Shown here piece after piece: positions 18,200-26,152 of a DNA stretch of 64,000 nucleotides (within the stretch, counting starts at the first letter, position 1; every line of letters begins with the position of its first letter). The stretch is taken from assembly GCA_016201045.1 (NCBI GenBank), contig JACQDM010000002.1:248001-312000 (forward strand), read 5' to 3'. The notes below the pieces were generated by a model. The model had not been told where the DNA came from, searched no databases, and saw nothing but the letters and a program-made list of their open reading frames with translations. The position numbers and the translations under genes are program-made. Source of the DNA: Afipia sp. (lineage in GTDB: Bacteria; Pseudomonadota; Alphaproteobacteria; Rhizobiales; Xanthobacteraceae).

Positions 18200-18511
18200 A
18201 TGTCGTCCGATAACGGAGCATTGCTAAAGTCGATTGCCGATATGCTCGCGAAAGGACTCGAGACGCAAGTCGAGCCCTTTCCTGAGACTGATAAGGAATT
18301 TTCCGACATCCTGATACAACTTCGCCAGTTAGATCCCAAGGACTTGAAGGGCAAACTTGTTATTGGCGGTTTCGTTGATCATCCTTATGGACCGGACAAG
18401 CAGCGCTGTCTTGAATGTATGTACTACCTGGTACATCGGAAATTCTGCGATTTACCCGAACTTGCAGTCCCGGTTGAACCGGAATGGTGGTGCCGCCTCT
18501 GGCGCATTTGA
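18200..18511 (+). CDS. HiPIP-like small iron-sulphur protein, copy 1
   Basis: A 103-aa protein with a helical N-terminal half and a C-terminal cluster motif: Cys70-x2-Cys73-x9-Cys83-x14-Cys98, ending in WWCRLWRI. The spacing and the final W-C-x2-W resemble high-potential iron-sulphur proteins, which carry one 4Fe-4S cluster. Unlike classical HiPIPs there is no signal peptide, which fits the cytosolic hydrogenase next door. It is paralogous to the following gene. The start at 18200 has an AAGG site 9 bases upstream; the frame stays open further upstream but overlaps the large-subunit gene. Likely an electron carrier or subunit of the hydrogenase; this is inference. Confidence 0.72.
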   Translation: MSSDNGALLKSIADMLAKGLETQVEPFPETDKEFSDILIQLRQLDPKDLKGKLVIGGFVDHPYGPDKQRCLECMYYLVHRKFCDLPELAVPVEPEWWCRLWRI

Positions 18512-18543
18512 CCAATGCGCAGTTGTGCTCGTGGAGATGACTG

Positions 18544-18852
18544 GTGAGTGATACCGGCGTTCGTGAAAAAATCAGACAGCTTCTTGCCGGGGGACTCAAA
18601 ACCGAAGTTTTTCCGCGCGCCGATACGCACGAGCAGGTTCAAGCGCTCACCACCCGCCTCAGGACCGCGGGTGAAGACCTTACCAAGAAATTGGCGATCG
18701 TCGGATTTACGCTCGCCCCGATCGAGCACGAGGGCATCGAGCAAGCCTGCGAGACTTGCATGTATTACAAAGTTCACCAACGCCATTGCGAACTGCCGGA
18801 GCTTGATGTTCCGGTTGAACCCGAATGGTCCTGCAGTCTTTGGCGAATATAG
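18544..18852 (+). CDS. HiPIP-like small iron-sulphur protein, copy 2
   Basis: A 102-aa paralogue of the preceding protein, starting at GTG 18544. It keeps the four Cys with identical spacing (Cys69, Cys72, Cys82, Cys97) and shares CMYY, the ELPEL segment, VPVEPEW and the C-terminal LWRI. The N-terminal halves have diverged more but keep the same helical layout. Two such proteins in tandem suggest two carriers in series or a heterodimer. The last 27 bases of the gene are duplicated directly after its stop. Confidence 0.72.
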   Translation: MSDTGVREKIRQLLAGGLKTEVFPRADTHEQVQALTTRLRTAGEDLTKKLAIVGFTLAPIEHEGIEQACETCMYYKVHQRHCELPELDVPVEPEWSCSLWRI

Positions 18853-18879
18853 TGGCCCTGCAGTCTTTGGTGAATATGA
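18826..18879. repeat. 27-bp tandem duplication at the end of the second HiPIP-like gene
   Basis: Bases 18826-18852 and 18853-18879 are two adjacent copies differing at three or four positions. The first copy encodes the last cluster Cys region and ends in the stop TAG; the second lies behind the stop and repeats the W-x-C-S-L-W coding in the same frame before TGA. It looks like slippage or unequal exchange that left the protein intact. Confidence 0.8.
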
Positions 18880-18939
18880 AGATCGGTCTAAGATCGTCGA
18901 AACCGTTGCCGAAAATGGCTGCAAGGCAAGGCGTGCTCT

Positions 18940-19422
18940 ATGATCGTTATCATCGGATGCGGAAACTCAAATCGCGGCGACGATGGCGTTGGCCCCCAAG
19001 TCATTAGTGTTCTGAAATCACGCGGCATTGGACGGAATGACGTGCATCTATTTGATGCTGGCACTGACGGTATGGCTACAATGTTCGCCGCTCGCGGTTG
19101 CAGGACGCTGATCATCGTCGATGCCTGCCGGTCGAATTCCGAACCGGGCGCGATCTTCGAGGTGCCAGGATCAGAGCTGGCGCTCAACTACCAACCTTCG
19201 CTCAATCTACATGATTTTCGTTGGGACCATGCATTGTTTGCTGGCAAACAGATCTTCCGTGAGGATTTTCCTTCCGATGTCGTAGTTCTGCTGATCGAGG
19301 CGCAGTCCGTGAAACTGGGCGCCGGCCTTTCGATCGCGGTTTCCGCGGCGGCTGTGAAGGTAGCCGATCGTATCGCCGAATTGATCGCGTTACGTTTGCC
19401 AGCTCAGCTCACATCCTCATGA
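18940..19422 (+). CDS. Hydrogenase maturation endopeptidase
   Basis: A 160-aa HyaD/HybD-family protease that trims the C-terminal 16 residues of the large subunit after nickel insertion. The nickel-sensing start IIGCGNSNRGDDGVGP is clear; the acidic residue matches Glu16 of E. coli HybD, here Asp. The middle VDACRSN region and the LHDFRWDHAL segment supply the further acidic and His ligands. It ends in an ATGA overlap with the next gene. Position inside the operon indicates it serves the hydrogenase encoded just upstream. Confidence 0.9.
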   Translation: MIVIIGCGNSNRGDDGVGPQVISVLKSRGIGRNDVHLFDAGTDGMATMFAARGCRTLIIVDACRSNSEPGAIFEVPGSELALNYQPSLNLHDFRWDHALFAGKQIFREDFPSDVVVLLIEAQSVKLGAGLSIAVSAAAVKVADRIAELIALRLPAQLTSS

Positions 19423-19733
19423 CGGCCGCCGCGATCGTCACCCTCAAGAGTGGCGCGCTTTATATGACGTGTGACGTCTATGACCGCTACTTCGCAGGAC
19501 TTGAAACTGTAATCCTGCTGCGCCGCGATAATGATCTCTGCATTCTTCCCGTCAGACACGCTGCTGCAGGCGGTTATCTGCTGAAGCTCCGCAACAAAGC
19601 TGGTGATCGCGTTGTGCACGCTCCGGATTTCTTTCGTGAATACGGCATCGAAGACGCTGTGGCCCTGGAATTGTCCGTCGCTTGGTCGTCAGATCGTGGT
19701 GGATTGATCGCCGCCAGTGCATTTAGACTGTAA
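19419..19733 (+). CDS. Conserved-looking hydrogenase-locus protein, function unknown
   Basis: A 104-aa soluble protein whose ATG overlaps the protease stop by 4 bases. It is predicted mostly beta-stranded (ALYMTCDVYDRYF, TVILLRRDNDLCILPV, GGYLLKLRN, GDRVVHAPDFFREY) and has no Cys cluster motif or signal peptide. I do not recognise the family. Its tight coupling to the protease argues for a part in maturation or assembly of this particular hydrogenase. A 104-base gap with no clear promoter follows. Confidence 0.7.
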   Translation: MTAAAIVTLKSGALYMTCDVYDRYFAGLETVILLRRDNDLCILPVRHAAAGGYLLKLRNKAGDRVVHAPDFFREYGIEDAVALELSVAWSSDRGGLIAASAFRL

Positions 19734-19837
19734 ACTAACTTTGCATTTCGTATAAATAGTAGACATTATTTTTGGCTCCCTTTAGAATGCCCGAAATACC
19801 AAAACGCGCAGATTAAAAAGCGCGATTGGAGGAAACA

Positions 19838-20851
19838 GTGACTTCAAGCCTCGTCGCAGACGAAGTGCGCGCTGCTCTGTCCGCCGCAGAGGACGCCGCC
19901 GCGACTCCTGCAGAACGCGCTGAAATGCTGATGGAGATCGCGATGGGCTTGCAGCAGCAGCCCAAGTCGCCGGACCAGTTGCGGTCCGCCGTTACGCTCT
20001 ATGACAAGGCACTAAGTATCTGTCCCGACGACATGCGGCTGCTTTGCGCACGCATTCAGGCGCGCAAGGCGACGGCGCTGCAGGCTATTCCTGAAAAGGG
20101 GACCGTGGCACTCGAAGTTGCACGAACGACGTTCGAGGAAGCAATTCCGGTGCTGATCGATTTCGGCAAAGCGGAAGAACTGGCCGAGGCCGAAATGAAT
20201 CTGGGCCTTGTCATTCAAAACCTGGCAGGCGCCGGGCGGGCCCGTATTACTGACGCGATCTCTGCCTATCAACGCGCGCTGCGCACATTCACCCGCACGA
20301 AGTATCCGCAAGAGTTCGTTATTCTGCAGAACAATCTTGCCACAGCATTCCTTTCGATGCCGATGACGGACGAGCGCGGCAAAATGCGCGAAGCGTTGGC
20401 GGTGCAGGCATTCGAAGAAGGTCTCAAGGTTGTCAATCTGATCGACCATCCGACCGAGTATGCGATGCTTCAAAACAATCTCGGCAACGCACTGCAATAT
20501 GTTTCATCGAGCCATACGCTGGAAAACAATCTACGCGCCATTGAAGCCTATGATGAGGCTCTCAAGGTACGGACGCGTGCGACGACGCCGCTTGAGTACG
20601 CCAATACGATTTCAAACAAAGCAAACTGCCTGTGGAATCTGCCGGACGATCCCGAAAATCCCGATGACGGCAACCGTGCCAATCTCACTCAGGCACGAAT
20701 CTACTACGGCGAAGCGCGTGAAATCTTCATGGCGCATGGCGATCTCGAAAAGGCGCGCATCGTCGCCGAGGCGGTCGATCAGACCGAACGGGAAATCTTG
20801 GCATTGCCGGCCACTAACGGTCGCGGTACGCGAAAATCAAACAAATCGTAA
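19838..20851 (+). CDS. TPR-repeat protein of the hydrogenase locus
   Basis: A 337-aa soluble, almost wholly helical protein. Start GTG 19838 has a GGAGG site 5 bases upstream. Repeats can be followed through about residues 30-310: AVTLYDKALSI, AISAYQRALRTFTR, QNNLATAFLSMP, LQNNLGNALQYV, AIEAYDEALKVRT, ANTISNKANCLWNLP. Such arrays bind partner proteins. Group 2a hydrogenase loci in other bacteria also carry TPR genes, as far as I recall, but the partner is not known. It may hold the hydrogenase together or dock it on the membrane with the two small membrane proteins encoded next. Confidence 0.85.
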   Translation: MTSSLVADEVRAALSAAEDAAATPAERAEMLMEIAMGLQQQPKSPDQLRSAVTLYDKALSICPDDMRLLCARIQARKATALQAIPEKGTVALEVARTTFEEAIPVLIDFGKAEELAEAEMNLGLVIQNLAGAGRARITDAISAYQRALRTFTRTKYPQEFVILQNNLATAFLSMPMTDERGKMREALAVQAFEEGLKVVNLIDHPTEYAMLQNNLGNALQYVSSSHTLENNLRAIEAYDEALKVRTRATTPLEYANTISNKANCLWNLPDDPENPDDGNRANLTQARIYYGEAREIFMAHGDLEKARIVAEAVDQTEREILALPATNGRGTRKSNKS

Positions 20852-20873
20852 ACCTCAACAGGAACTTCTGAAC

Positions 20874-21077
20874 ATGCCACTTCCTCTTTCACCTTGCATC
20901 GTTGCTCTCATGGTCGGCGTTGCGGCGTCAATCGCCGGTGGCGCTATCGGCGGAGTGACCGTCGGCGGTAAAGCGCTCGGAAATGAACTCGCAGCGATGC
21001 TCGGAGCATTCTATGGACCGCTTGCCGGTGCCACTGGAATTCTTGTCGGACTTATTGCTCTTTCATTTATCGGGTAA
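20874..21077 (+). CDS. Small Gly/Ala-rich membrane protein
   Basis: A 67-aa protein with two hydrophobic helices (about residues 7-27 and 38-65) rich in Gly and small residues (VAASIAGGAIGGVTVGG, LAGATGILVGLIALSF), which favours tight helix packing or oligomers. The ATG follows an AGGAA site. It has no Cys, His or charged centre for catalysis. Placed between the TPR gene and another tiny membrane protein, it may form a membrane anchor or a lipid/quinone-contact piece for the soluble hydrogenase; this is inference from position only. Confidence 0.65.
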   Translation: MPLPLSPCIVALMVGVAASIAGGAIGGVTVGGKALGNELAAMLGAFYGPLAGATGILVGLIALSFIG

Positions 21078-21088
21078 GGAAAATTACG

Positions 21089-21313
21089 ATGTGGGCTATG
21101 ACGCAAAATTCCATCATCCTGTTCTTCCGCGGCAAGCTGTTCGCAGAGCCTAGCAAAGCTTACCAGAAAATTCTGATCGGAAGCACAGTGACGGCATTGC
21201 TGTTTATTGCTCTAGCGAAGGCTGATGTTCCGCTGTGGGCGGCATCGTTAGCTGCGGCGCTGATTGGCGGCGGATTGCAGCCCTATCTATTCCGGAATCT
21301 TCGCTATCGGTAG
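21089..21313 (+). CDS. Small membrane protein, two helices
   Basis: A 74-aa protein starting 11 bases after the previous stop with an AAGGAAA ribosome-binding site. After an amphipathic start with a basic stretch (FFRGKLFAEPSKAYQKI) come two hydrophobic helices (about 27-45 and 49-66) and a basic C-terminus FRNLRYR. This gives both ends in the cytoplasm. Function unknown; the pair with the preceding gene suggests a small integral-membrane complex belonging to the hydrogenase. Confidence 0.65.
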   Translation: MWAMTQNSIILFFRGKLFAEPSKAYQKILIGSTVTALLFIALAKADVPLWAASLAAALIGGGLQPYLFRNLRYR

Positions 21314-21343
21314 TGTCGTCGGAGTCGTGCGAGGGAGAATGAC

Positions 21344-22216
21344 ATGAACGCTCACGATATGTCCCCTACTAAGCGCGACGGTCTTTCCGGCTTCACGGGA
21401 GATATTGAGCGATTGGAGGCGATCTTCGCTACTTGGGAGGAGACGCCCCAGGGCGCGGTTGGAGCTTATAAGCTTGCCATCGAGGCACTGAATGCTGAGG
21501 CGCTACGTCGTCTCATTCGTGCTTTGAAGACCGATCCCGCCGCGTTAGCTGCAATGAAAAGCGCTATCGCCGATGAAGTCGTTTACGCAGTGTTGCGGCG
21601 ACACGACATCATCAAGGCGAGCTTGAATGAGCGGGTTGAATTAGCACTTGAAGGCGTTCGTCCGATGCTTGCATCGCATGGCGGCGATGTCGAACTCGTC
21701 ATGGTCAAGCCACCCTCGGTCGAAGTCAGGTTCATCGGAGCATGTGACGGGTGCCCGGCCTCGGCGCTTACGTTCCATGCGGGTGTGAAGAAGGCGGTGC
21801 AGGAGGCCTGCCCCGAAATTACCGACATTGTTCAGGTCAAGGGAATGGGCAATGAGAGCCAGGAGAACAGTGTACGCTTTGTCAGTCCATTTGCACTTAG
21901 TGCGAAGGGCAACTGGGTTGCAGCTGGATTGTTGTCCGAGATTCCGGAAGGTTCGGTTCGCTCGATGGTCCTTGGCAGTGAAAAGGTCCTGCTGTCGCGC
22001 AACGGCTCGACCGTCACCTGTTTTCAGAATGCGTGCGCGCATCTCGGGTTTCCAATCCACGACGGGGAAATCGAGAACGGTATCATCACCTGCCCTCATC
22101 ACGGCTTCCAGTACGACCTGTCCAGCGGAGAATGCCTGACCGCCCCCGAAGTCCAGCTTCAGTCTCATGCCGTGCGCGTGATCGGCCCAAAGGTCGAAGT
22201 CAGGATTTCGGTTTAG
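21344..22216 (+). CDS. NifU-like/Rieske fusion iron-sulphur protein
   Basis: A 290-aa soluble protein with three parts: a helical N-terminus (1-90), a NifU C-terminal-type domain (about 95-170; GACDGCPAS with the CxxC scaffold motif) and a Rieske-type 2Fe-2S domain (about 185-288) with CAHLGFPIHDG and CPHHGFQYD, that is C-x-H...C-x2-H. The Rieske part resembles the ferredoxin subunits of dioxygenases rather than bc1 proteins. In group 2a hydrogenase loci such a protein is a candidate electron acceptor of the small subunit; the NifU part may build or hold its cluster. Part of the run protease-TPR-membrane-Rieske-NHL. Confidence 0.9.
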   Translation: MNAHDMSPTKRDGLSGFTGDIERLEAIFATWEETPQGAVGAYKLAIEALNAEALRRLIRALKTDPAALAAMKSAIADEVVYAVLRRHDIIKASLNERVELALEGVRPMLASHGGDVELVMVKPPSVEVRFIGACDGCPASALTFHAGVKKAVQEACPEITDIVQVKGMGNESQENSVRFVSPFALSAKGNWVAAGLLSEIPEGSVRSMVLGSEKVLLSRNGSTVTCFQNACAHLGFPIHDGEIENGIITCPHHGFQYDLSSGECLTAPEVQLQSHAVRVIGPKVEVRISV

Positions 22217-22218
22217 CT

Positions 22219-23421
22219 ATGCGGGTCTCATTCGCCGCCAAGCGTTTACAGAAACCGCTGGTTAAGGTGGGTGACAATCATGTGGCTGGCGAACTGCTCT
22301 CGCCGAAGGGTTCTCGCGTAGTACTGGGTGGCGATGTCACCGCTAATGGGTTGGCACGATCGATCGTTCCCGGCGCTAATACTTTGTTCGGTCCGCGCGG
22401 CGTCTGTGTTGCCAATGATAAAGGTCCGATGTTCGTGTCGGATACGGGTCATCACCGTTTGATGATATGGAAGAATCCTCCGATCGAGGATCACGCACCA
22501 GCTGACATTCTCATCGGCCAGCCGGACTTCTCGCGCGAGGGCCGTAATGCCAAAGGCGATATCGGTGCTGCGACCCTTAATATGCCGACCGGCATTGCCG
22601 CATCGGACGGGGTGCTTGCGGTCGCTGATGCCTGGAATCATCGTGTTCTGATCTGGCATGGCTATCCCGAAATGTCTAACCGTCCCGCCGATGTTGTACT
22701 TGGTCAGGCGGATTTCACGGGCGGCGTCGCCAATCGCGGAGCCGATGTGCCGCGCGCCGATACCCTGAACTGGTGTTATGGCGTTGCAATCAAAGGCGGC
22801 AAGCTCATCGTCAGCGATACGGGCAACCGCCGCGTGCTGATCTGGGACAGCATTCCGATTATCAATGGCGTGCCCGCCGATCTGGTTTTGGGCCAAAAGG
22901 ATTTTGTCACGCGCGACGACAATGCGGGAAAAGCCGGTGGTGCGTTGGGAATGCGGTGGCCTCACGGCATCGTAGCCGCGGGCCGCATGCTTTTTATATC
23001 AGATGCAGGGAACAATCGCGTGATGGTTTGGCGGACGTTTCCGACGTCGGATGGCCAAGCCTGCGATTTTGTACTCGGGCAAAGTGATTTCGTGAGCCTC
23101 GACCACAACCGCGCGTCCTATTATCCAACCTCGAGCGCAATGAATATGCCGTACGGCCTCGGCGTCCATGATGGATTGCTGGTCGTCATGGATACGGCGA
23201 ACTCGCGGCTGCTTGGCTTTGAACTCGACGGCATCGCGATGGATCAGCCGGCGTTGGCGCTCGCAGGTCAGTCGACTTTTTCGGACAAGGGTGACAACCG
23301 CTGGCGAACCGCTGGCCGCGACAGTCTGTGCTGGCCTTACAGCGCGGCCCCTTGCGGCAATGCATTGGCCATCGCGGATTCAGGCAACAATCGCGTTCTC
23401 TTATGGGAGTTCGCGACTTGA
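22219..23421 (+). CDS. NHL-repeat beta-propeller protein
   Basis: A 400-aa protein from ATG 22219, two bases after the Rieske stop. It has at least five NHL blades, each ending in a phrase such as VADAWNHRVLIW, VSDTGNRRVLIW, ISDAGNNRVMVW and IADSGNNRVLLW, interleaved with ADVVLGQADF/ADLVLGQKDF segments. No signal peptide is seen, so it is probably cytoplasmic. Propellers usually bind proteins or ligands; it may act as assembly factor or scaffold of the hydrogenase. Its end overlaps hypF. Confidence 0.88.
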   Translation: MRVSFAAKRLQKPLVKVGDNHVAGELLSPKGSRVVLGGDVTANGLARSIVPGANTLFGPRGVCVANDKGPMFVSDTGHHRLMIWKNPPIEDHAPADILIGQPDFSREGRNAKGDIGAATLNMPTGIAASDGVLAVADAWNHRVLIWHGYPEMSNRPADVVLGQADFTGGVANRGADVPRADTLNWCYGVAIKGGKLIVSDTGNRRVLIWDSIPIINGVPADLVLGQKDFVTRDDNAGKAGGALGMRWPHGIVAAGRMLFISDAGNNRVMVWRTFPTSDGQACDFVLGQSDFVSLDHNRASYYPTSSAMNMPYGLGVHDGLLVVMDTANSRLLGFELDGIAMDQPALALAGQSTFSDKGDNRWRTAGRDSLCWPYSAAPCGNALAIADSGNNRVLLWEFAT

Positions 23422-25847
23422 ATTTGCATCGCAACCTCATACCACATGGCGATCACGTCTGTACCGAAATCCGGGTACGGGGGCGTGTGCAGGGCGTCGG
23501 TTTCCGGCCGACTGTCTGGCGTTATGCGCGCGAACTGGGACTGTCCGGCGAGGTCTTGAACGATGCGAATGGCGTCCTTATCCGCGTAGCCGGCAGTGAG
23601 GCTACGATCGCCCAACTGATCGATCGTATAGAGTGTGAGCCGCCGCCGCTCGCGTACATCGATGATATCTCTCTGCATTCGTACGCTGGCAAACTGCCGC
23701 GGGAGTTCGTCATTGCCGACAGCGTTTCCGGTGGTGCGCATACGCAAGTCGCGCCCGATGCAGCGATCTGTCCCGCTTGTGCGGAGGAAGTAACGAGTCC
23801 ATTCGGGCGGCGTTACCGATATCCCTTTACAAACTGCACGCATTGCGGCCCGCGTCTCAGCATCGTCAGCGGAATTCCGTACGATCGCGCGCAGACGACG
23901 ATGGCGCCGTTCAAGATGTGCCTAGACTGTCGCGTCGAGTATGAGAGCCCCGCCGATCGCCGGTTTCATGCTGAAGCCATTGCTTGTCACGTCTGCGGGC
24001 CAAAGGCCAAGCTCGTGCGGTTCGATGGCCGCGCCTTCGGCTTCGATCAATTCTCGATGATGGATGATGTCGATGCCGCTTGCGGCCTGATGAAAAACGG
24101 CGAGATCATCGCTATCAAGGGTCTCGGGGGCTATCAACTCGCCTGTGACGCTAGCAAGCCAGATGTCCTTGCACGACTGCGCCAATTGAAAAAGCGCGAT
24201 GCCAAGCCGTTTGCGCTGATGGCACGAGATGTGGAGGTGATCCGTCGCTATTGCAGCGTGAGCGTTGAGGAGGAGCGGCTGCTTTTGAGTTCTGCAGCGC
24301 CCATCGTTCTGCTGCGCGCCGATGGCCCGGAACCGCTGCCGAATGGGATCGCGCCTGGACTATCGACGCTGGGCTTTATGCTTCCGACAACTCCAATGCA
24401 TTTGCTGATTTTACGCAGAATGAACCGGCCGGTCGTGATGACTAGCGGCAATCTGTCCAATGAACCGCAAGTGATCGCGGATGACGAAGTAAGCGAGCGA
24501 CTCAGCGGCATCGTAAACTACGCCTTGACGCATGATCGCGTCATAGCCAACCGCGTGGACGATTCGGTTGTAAGAGTGGTGGGTGCGCGAACCCGAATGA
24601 TGCGCCGCGCGCGGGGCTATGCGCCTGTGCCTATCGCGCTGCCCAGCGGCTTTGAGAATGCGCCGGAGCTTCTCGCCTTTGGTGGCGAGTTAAAATCGAC
24701 ATTCTGTTTGTTAAAGGACGGTGCCGCTATCCTGTCGCAGCATCAGGGCGATCTCGAAGACGTACGGACATTCGATGATTATTGCAAGAATCTCTCACTC
24801 TATGCCGATTTGTTCGATCACAAGCCGATCACGCTCGTCGCTGACCTGCATCCGGAGTATCTGTCGTCGAAACTCGCGCGGAAACGCGCTGCTGCCGATG
24901 AAATGCCATTAGTCGAAGTTCAGCACCACCATGCCCATGTCGCCGCGTGTCTTGCCGAGAACGGTTACGATCTCGATGCCCCTCCAGTTCTCGGTATCGT
25001 TCTCGACGGATTGGGTTGGGGTGGTGACCAAAAGTTATGGGGAGGGGAGTTTCTTCTCGCCGACTATCGGCGTTATCGGCGGCTCGGGACATTCAAGCCT
25101 GTAGCGATGCTCGGCGGGGCACGGGCTGCGCGCGAGCCGTGGCGTAATCTTTACGCTCACCTAATGGCAGAGATGAAGTGGCCGGAATTCACGATGAACT
25201 TCAAAGAACTCGAAATCCACTCTTATCTTGCGGGCAAACCGCGCGCGACGCTCGATGCCATACTGAAGAATGAAATCAATGCGCCGAAGGCCTCGTCCTG
25301 CGGTCGGTTATTCGATGGCGTTGCAGCCGCGCTGGGTATTTGCCGCGAGCGGCAGGCCTATGAAGGCGAGGCGGCGGCAAGACTTGAGGCAATCGTTGAC
25401 ATGGACGTCTTCCACAACGAGGACGATACGCTCGGCTACCCGCTGACCATTCCCAATCTTAAGGGTTCGGGCCTGCCTTATGTCGAACCGCTTGGAATGT
25501 GGAGCGCGGTGCTCGGCGATTTGATCCTGAAAACACCCACGCCTGTTATGGCTGCGCGATTCCATAAGGGTTTGGCCAAAGTCATCGTTGCCATGACCAA
25601 AAAGCTTGCCATCGGCGAGGAAGATGACGGGCCGCGATCTTTTACGACGGTCGCGCTATCAGGCGGCTGTTTTCAGAACCGGATTCTGTTTGAAGAGGTC
25701 GTTCGCCGCCTTGAGGCTGAAGATTTTGCGGTGCTGTCCCATGCGCAAGTGCCTGCCAACGACGGCGGTCTCGCGCTCGGTCAAGCGGCGATCGGCGCGG
25801 CACATCTCATCGACGCTGGAAGAAATCAGAAAAACGACAAAGGGTGA
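23403..25847 (+). CDS. hypF: Carbamoyltransferase HypF
   Basis: An 814-aa HypF that turns carbamoyl phosphate into the thiocarboxamide on HypE used for the cyanide ligands. Domains in order: acylphosphatase (VRGRVQGVGFRP), two zinc fingers (CPAC...CTHC and CLDC...CHVC), YrdC-like nucleotide domain, and the Kae1-like C-terminal part with VQHHHAHVAACLAENG. The start is uncertain: ATG 23403 overlaps the NHL gene by 19 bases, and TTG 23418 overlaps its stop directly. It begins the hyp block F-C-gmhA-D-E-A-B. Confidence 0.95.
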   Translation: MGVRDLNLHRNLIPHGDHVCTEIRVRGRVQGVGFRPTVWRYARELGLSGEVLNDANGVLIRVAGSEATIAQLIDRIECEPPPLAYIDDISLHSYAGKLPREFVIADSVSGGAHTQVAPDAAICPACAEEVTSPFGRRYRYPFTNCTHCGPRLSIVSGIPYDRAQTTMAPFKMCLDCRVEYESPADRRFHAEAIACHVCGPKAKLVRFDGRAFGFDQFSMMDDVDAACGLMKNGEIIAIKGLGGYQLACDASKPDVLARLRQLKKRDAKPFALMARDVEVIRRYCSVSVEEERLLLSSAAPIVLLRADGPEPLPNGIAPGLSTLGFMLPTTPMHLLILRRMNRPVVMTSGNLSNEPQVIADDEVSERLSGIVNYALTHDRVIANRVDDSVVRVVGARTRMMRRARGYAPVPIALPSGFENAPELLAFGGELKSTFCLLKDGAAILSQHQGDLEDVRTFDDYCKNLSLYADLFDHKPITLVADLHPEYLSSKLARKRAAADEMPLVEVQHHHAHVAACLAENGYDLDAPPVLGIVLDGLGWGGDQKLWGGEFLLADYRRYRRLGTFKPVAMLGGARAAREPWRNLYAHLMAEMKWPEFTMNFKELEIHSYLAGKPRATLDAILKNEINAPKASSCGRLFDGVAAALGICRERQAYEGEAAARLEAIVDMDVFHNEDDTLGYPLTIPNLKGSGLPYVEPLGMWSAVLGDLILKTPTPVMAARFHKGLAKVIVAMTKKLAIGEEDDGPRSFTTVALSGGCFQNRILFEEVVRRLEAEDFAVLSHAQVPANDGGLALGQAAIGAAHLIDAGRNQKNDKG

Positions 25848-25857
25848 GGAACGTATC

Positions 25858-26139
25858 ATGTGTCTTGGTATTCCTGGACGGATCGTCAAGATCGACGATG
25901 TCACCAAGAAGCTCGCAACTGTCGATGTTGGCGGTGTTAAACGGCAGGTTAATATCGCCTGCATCATCAACGACGAACATTCGGTGGACTCATGCGTCGG
26001 CGACTGGGTGCTCGTGCATGTTGGCTTCGCGATGAGTCGCATCGACGAGGAGGAAGCTGCGCAGACCTTAAAAATTCTGATTGAACTCGGCGAGGCGCAG
26101 GCCGAGATCGAATCCATGAGACAGTCGGCGGCCCAATAG
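25858..26139 (+). CDS. hypC: Hydrogenase assembly chaperone HypC
   Basis: A 93-aa HypC starting MCLGIPGRI; Cys2 is the residue that carries the Fe(CN)2CO unit and binds the large subunit. The VGDWVLVHVGFAMSRIDEEEA segment is typical. The ATG at 25858 follows a GTGAGGAA site just after the hypF stop. It works with HypD, encoded two genes downstream. The C-terminus is somewhat longer than the shortest HypC proteins. Confidence 0.95.
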   Translation: MCLGIPGRIVKIDDVTKKLATVDVGGVKRQVNIACIINDEHSVDSCVGDWVLVHVGFAMSRIDEEEAAQTLKILIELGEAQAEIESMRQSAAQ

Positions 26140-26152
26140 GGAGGCTCAAATC

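Noticed and set aside
17930-18511. Longer form of the first HiPIP-like protein starting inside the large-subunit gene
   Set aside because: The extra 90 residues overlap the large subunit and lack similarity to the paralogue, whose start matches the shorter form.
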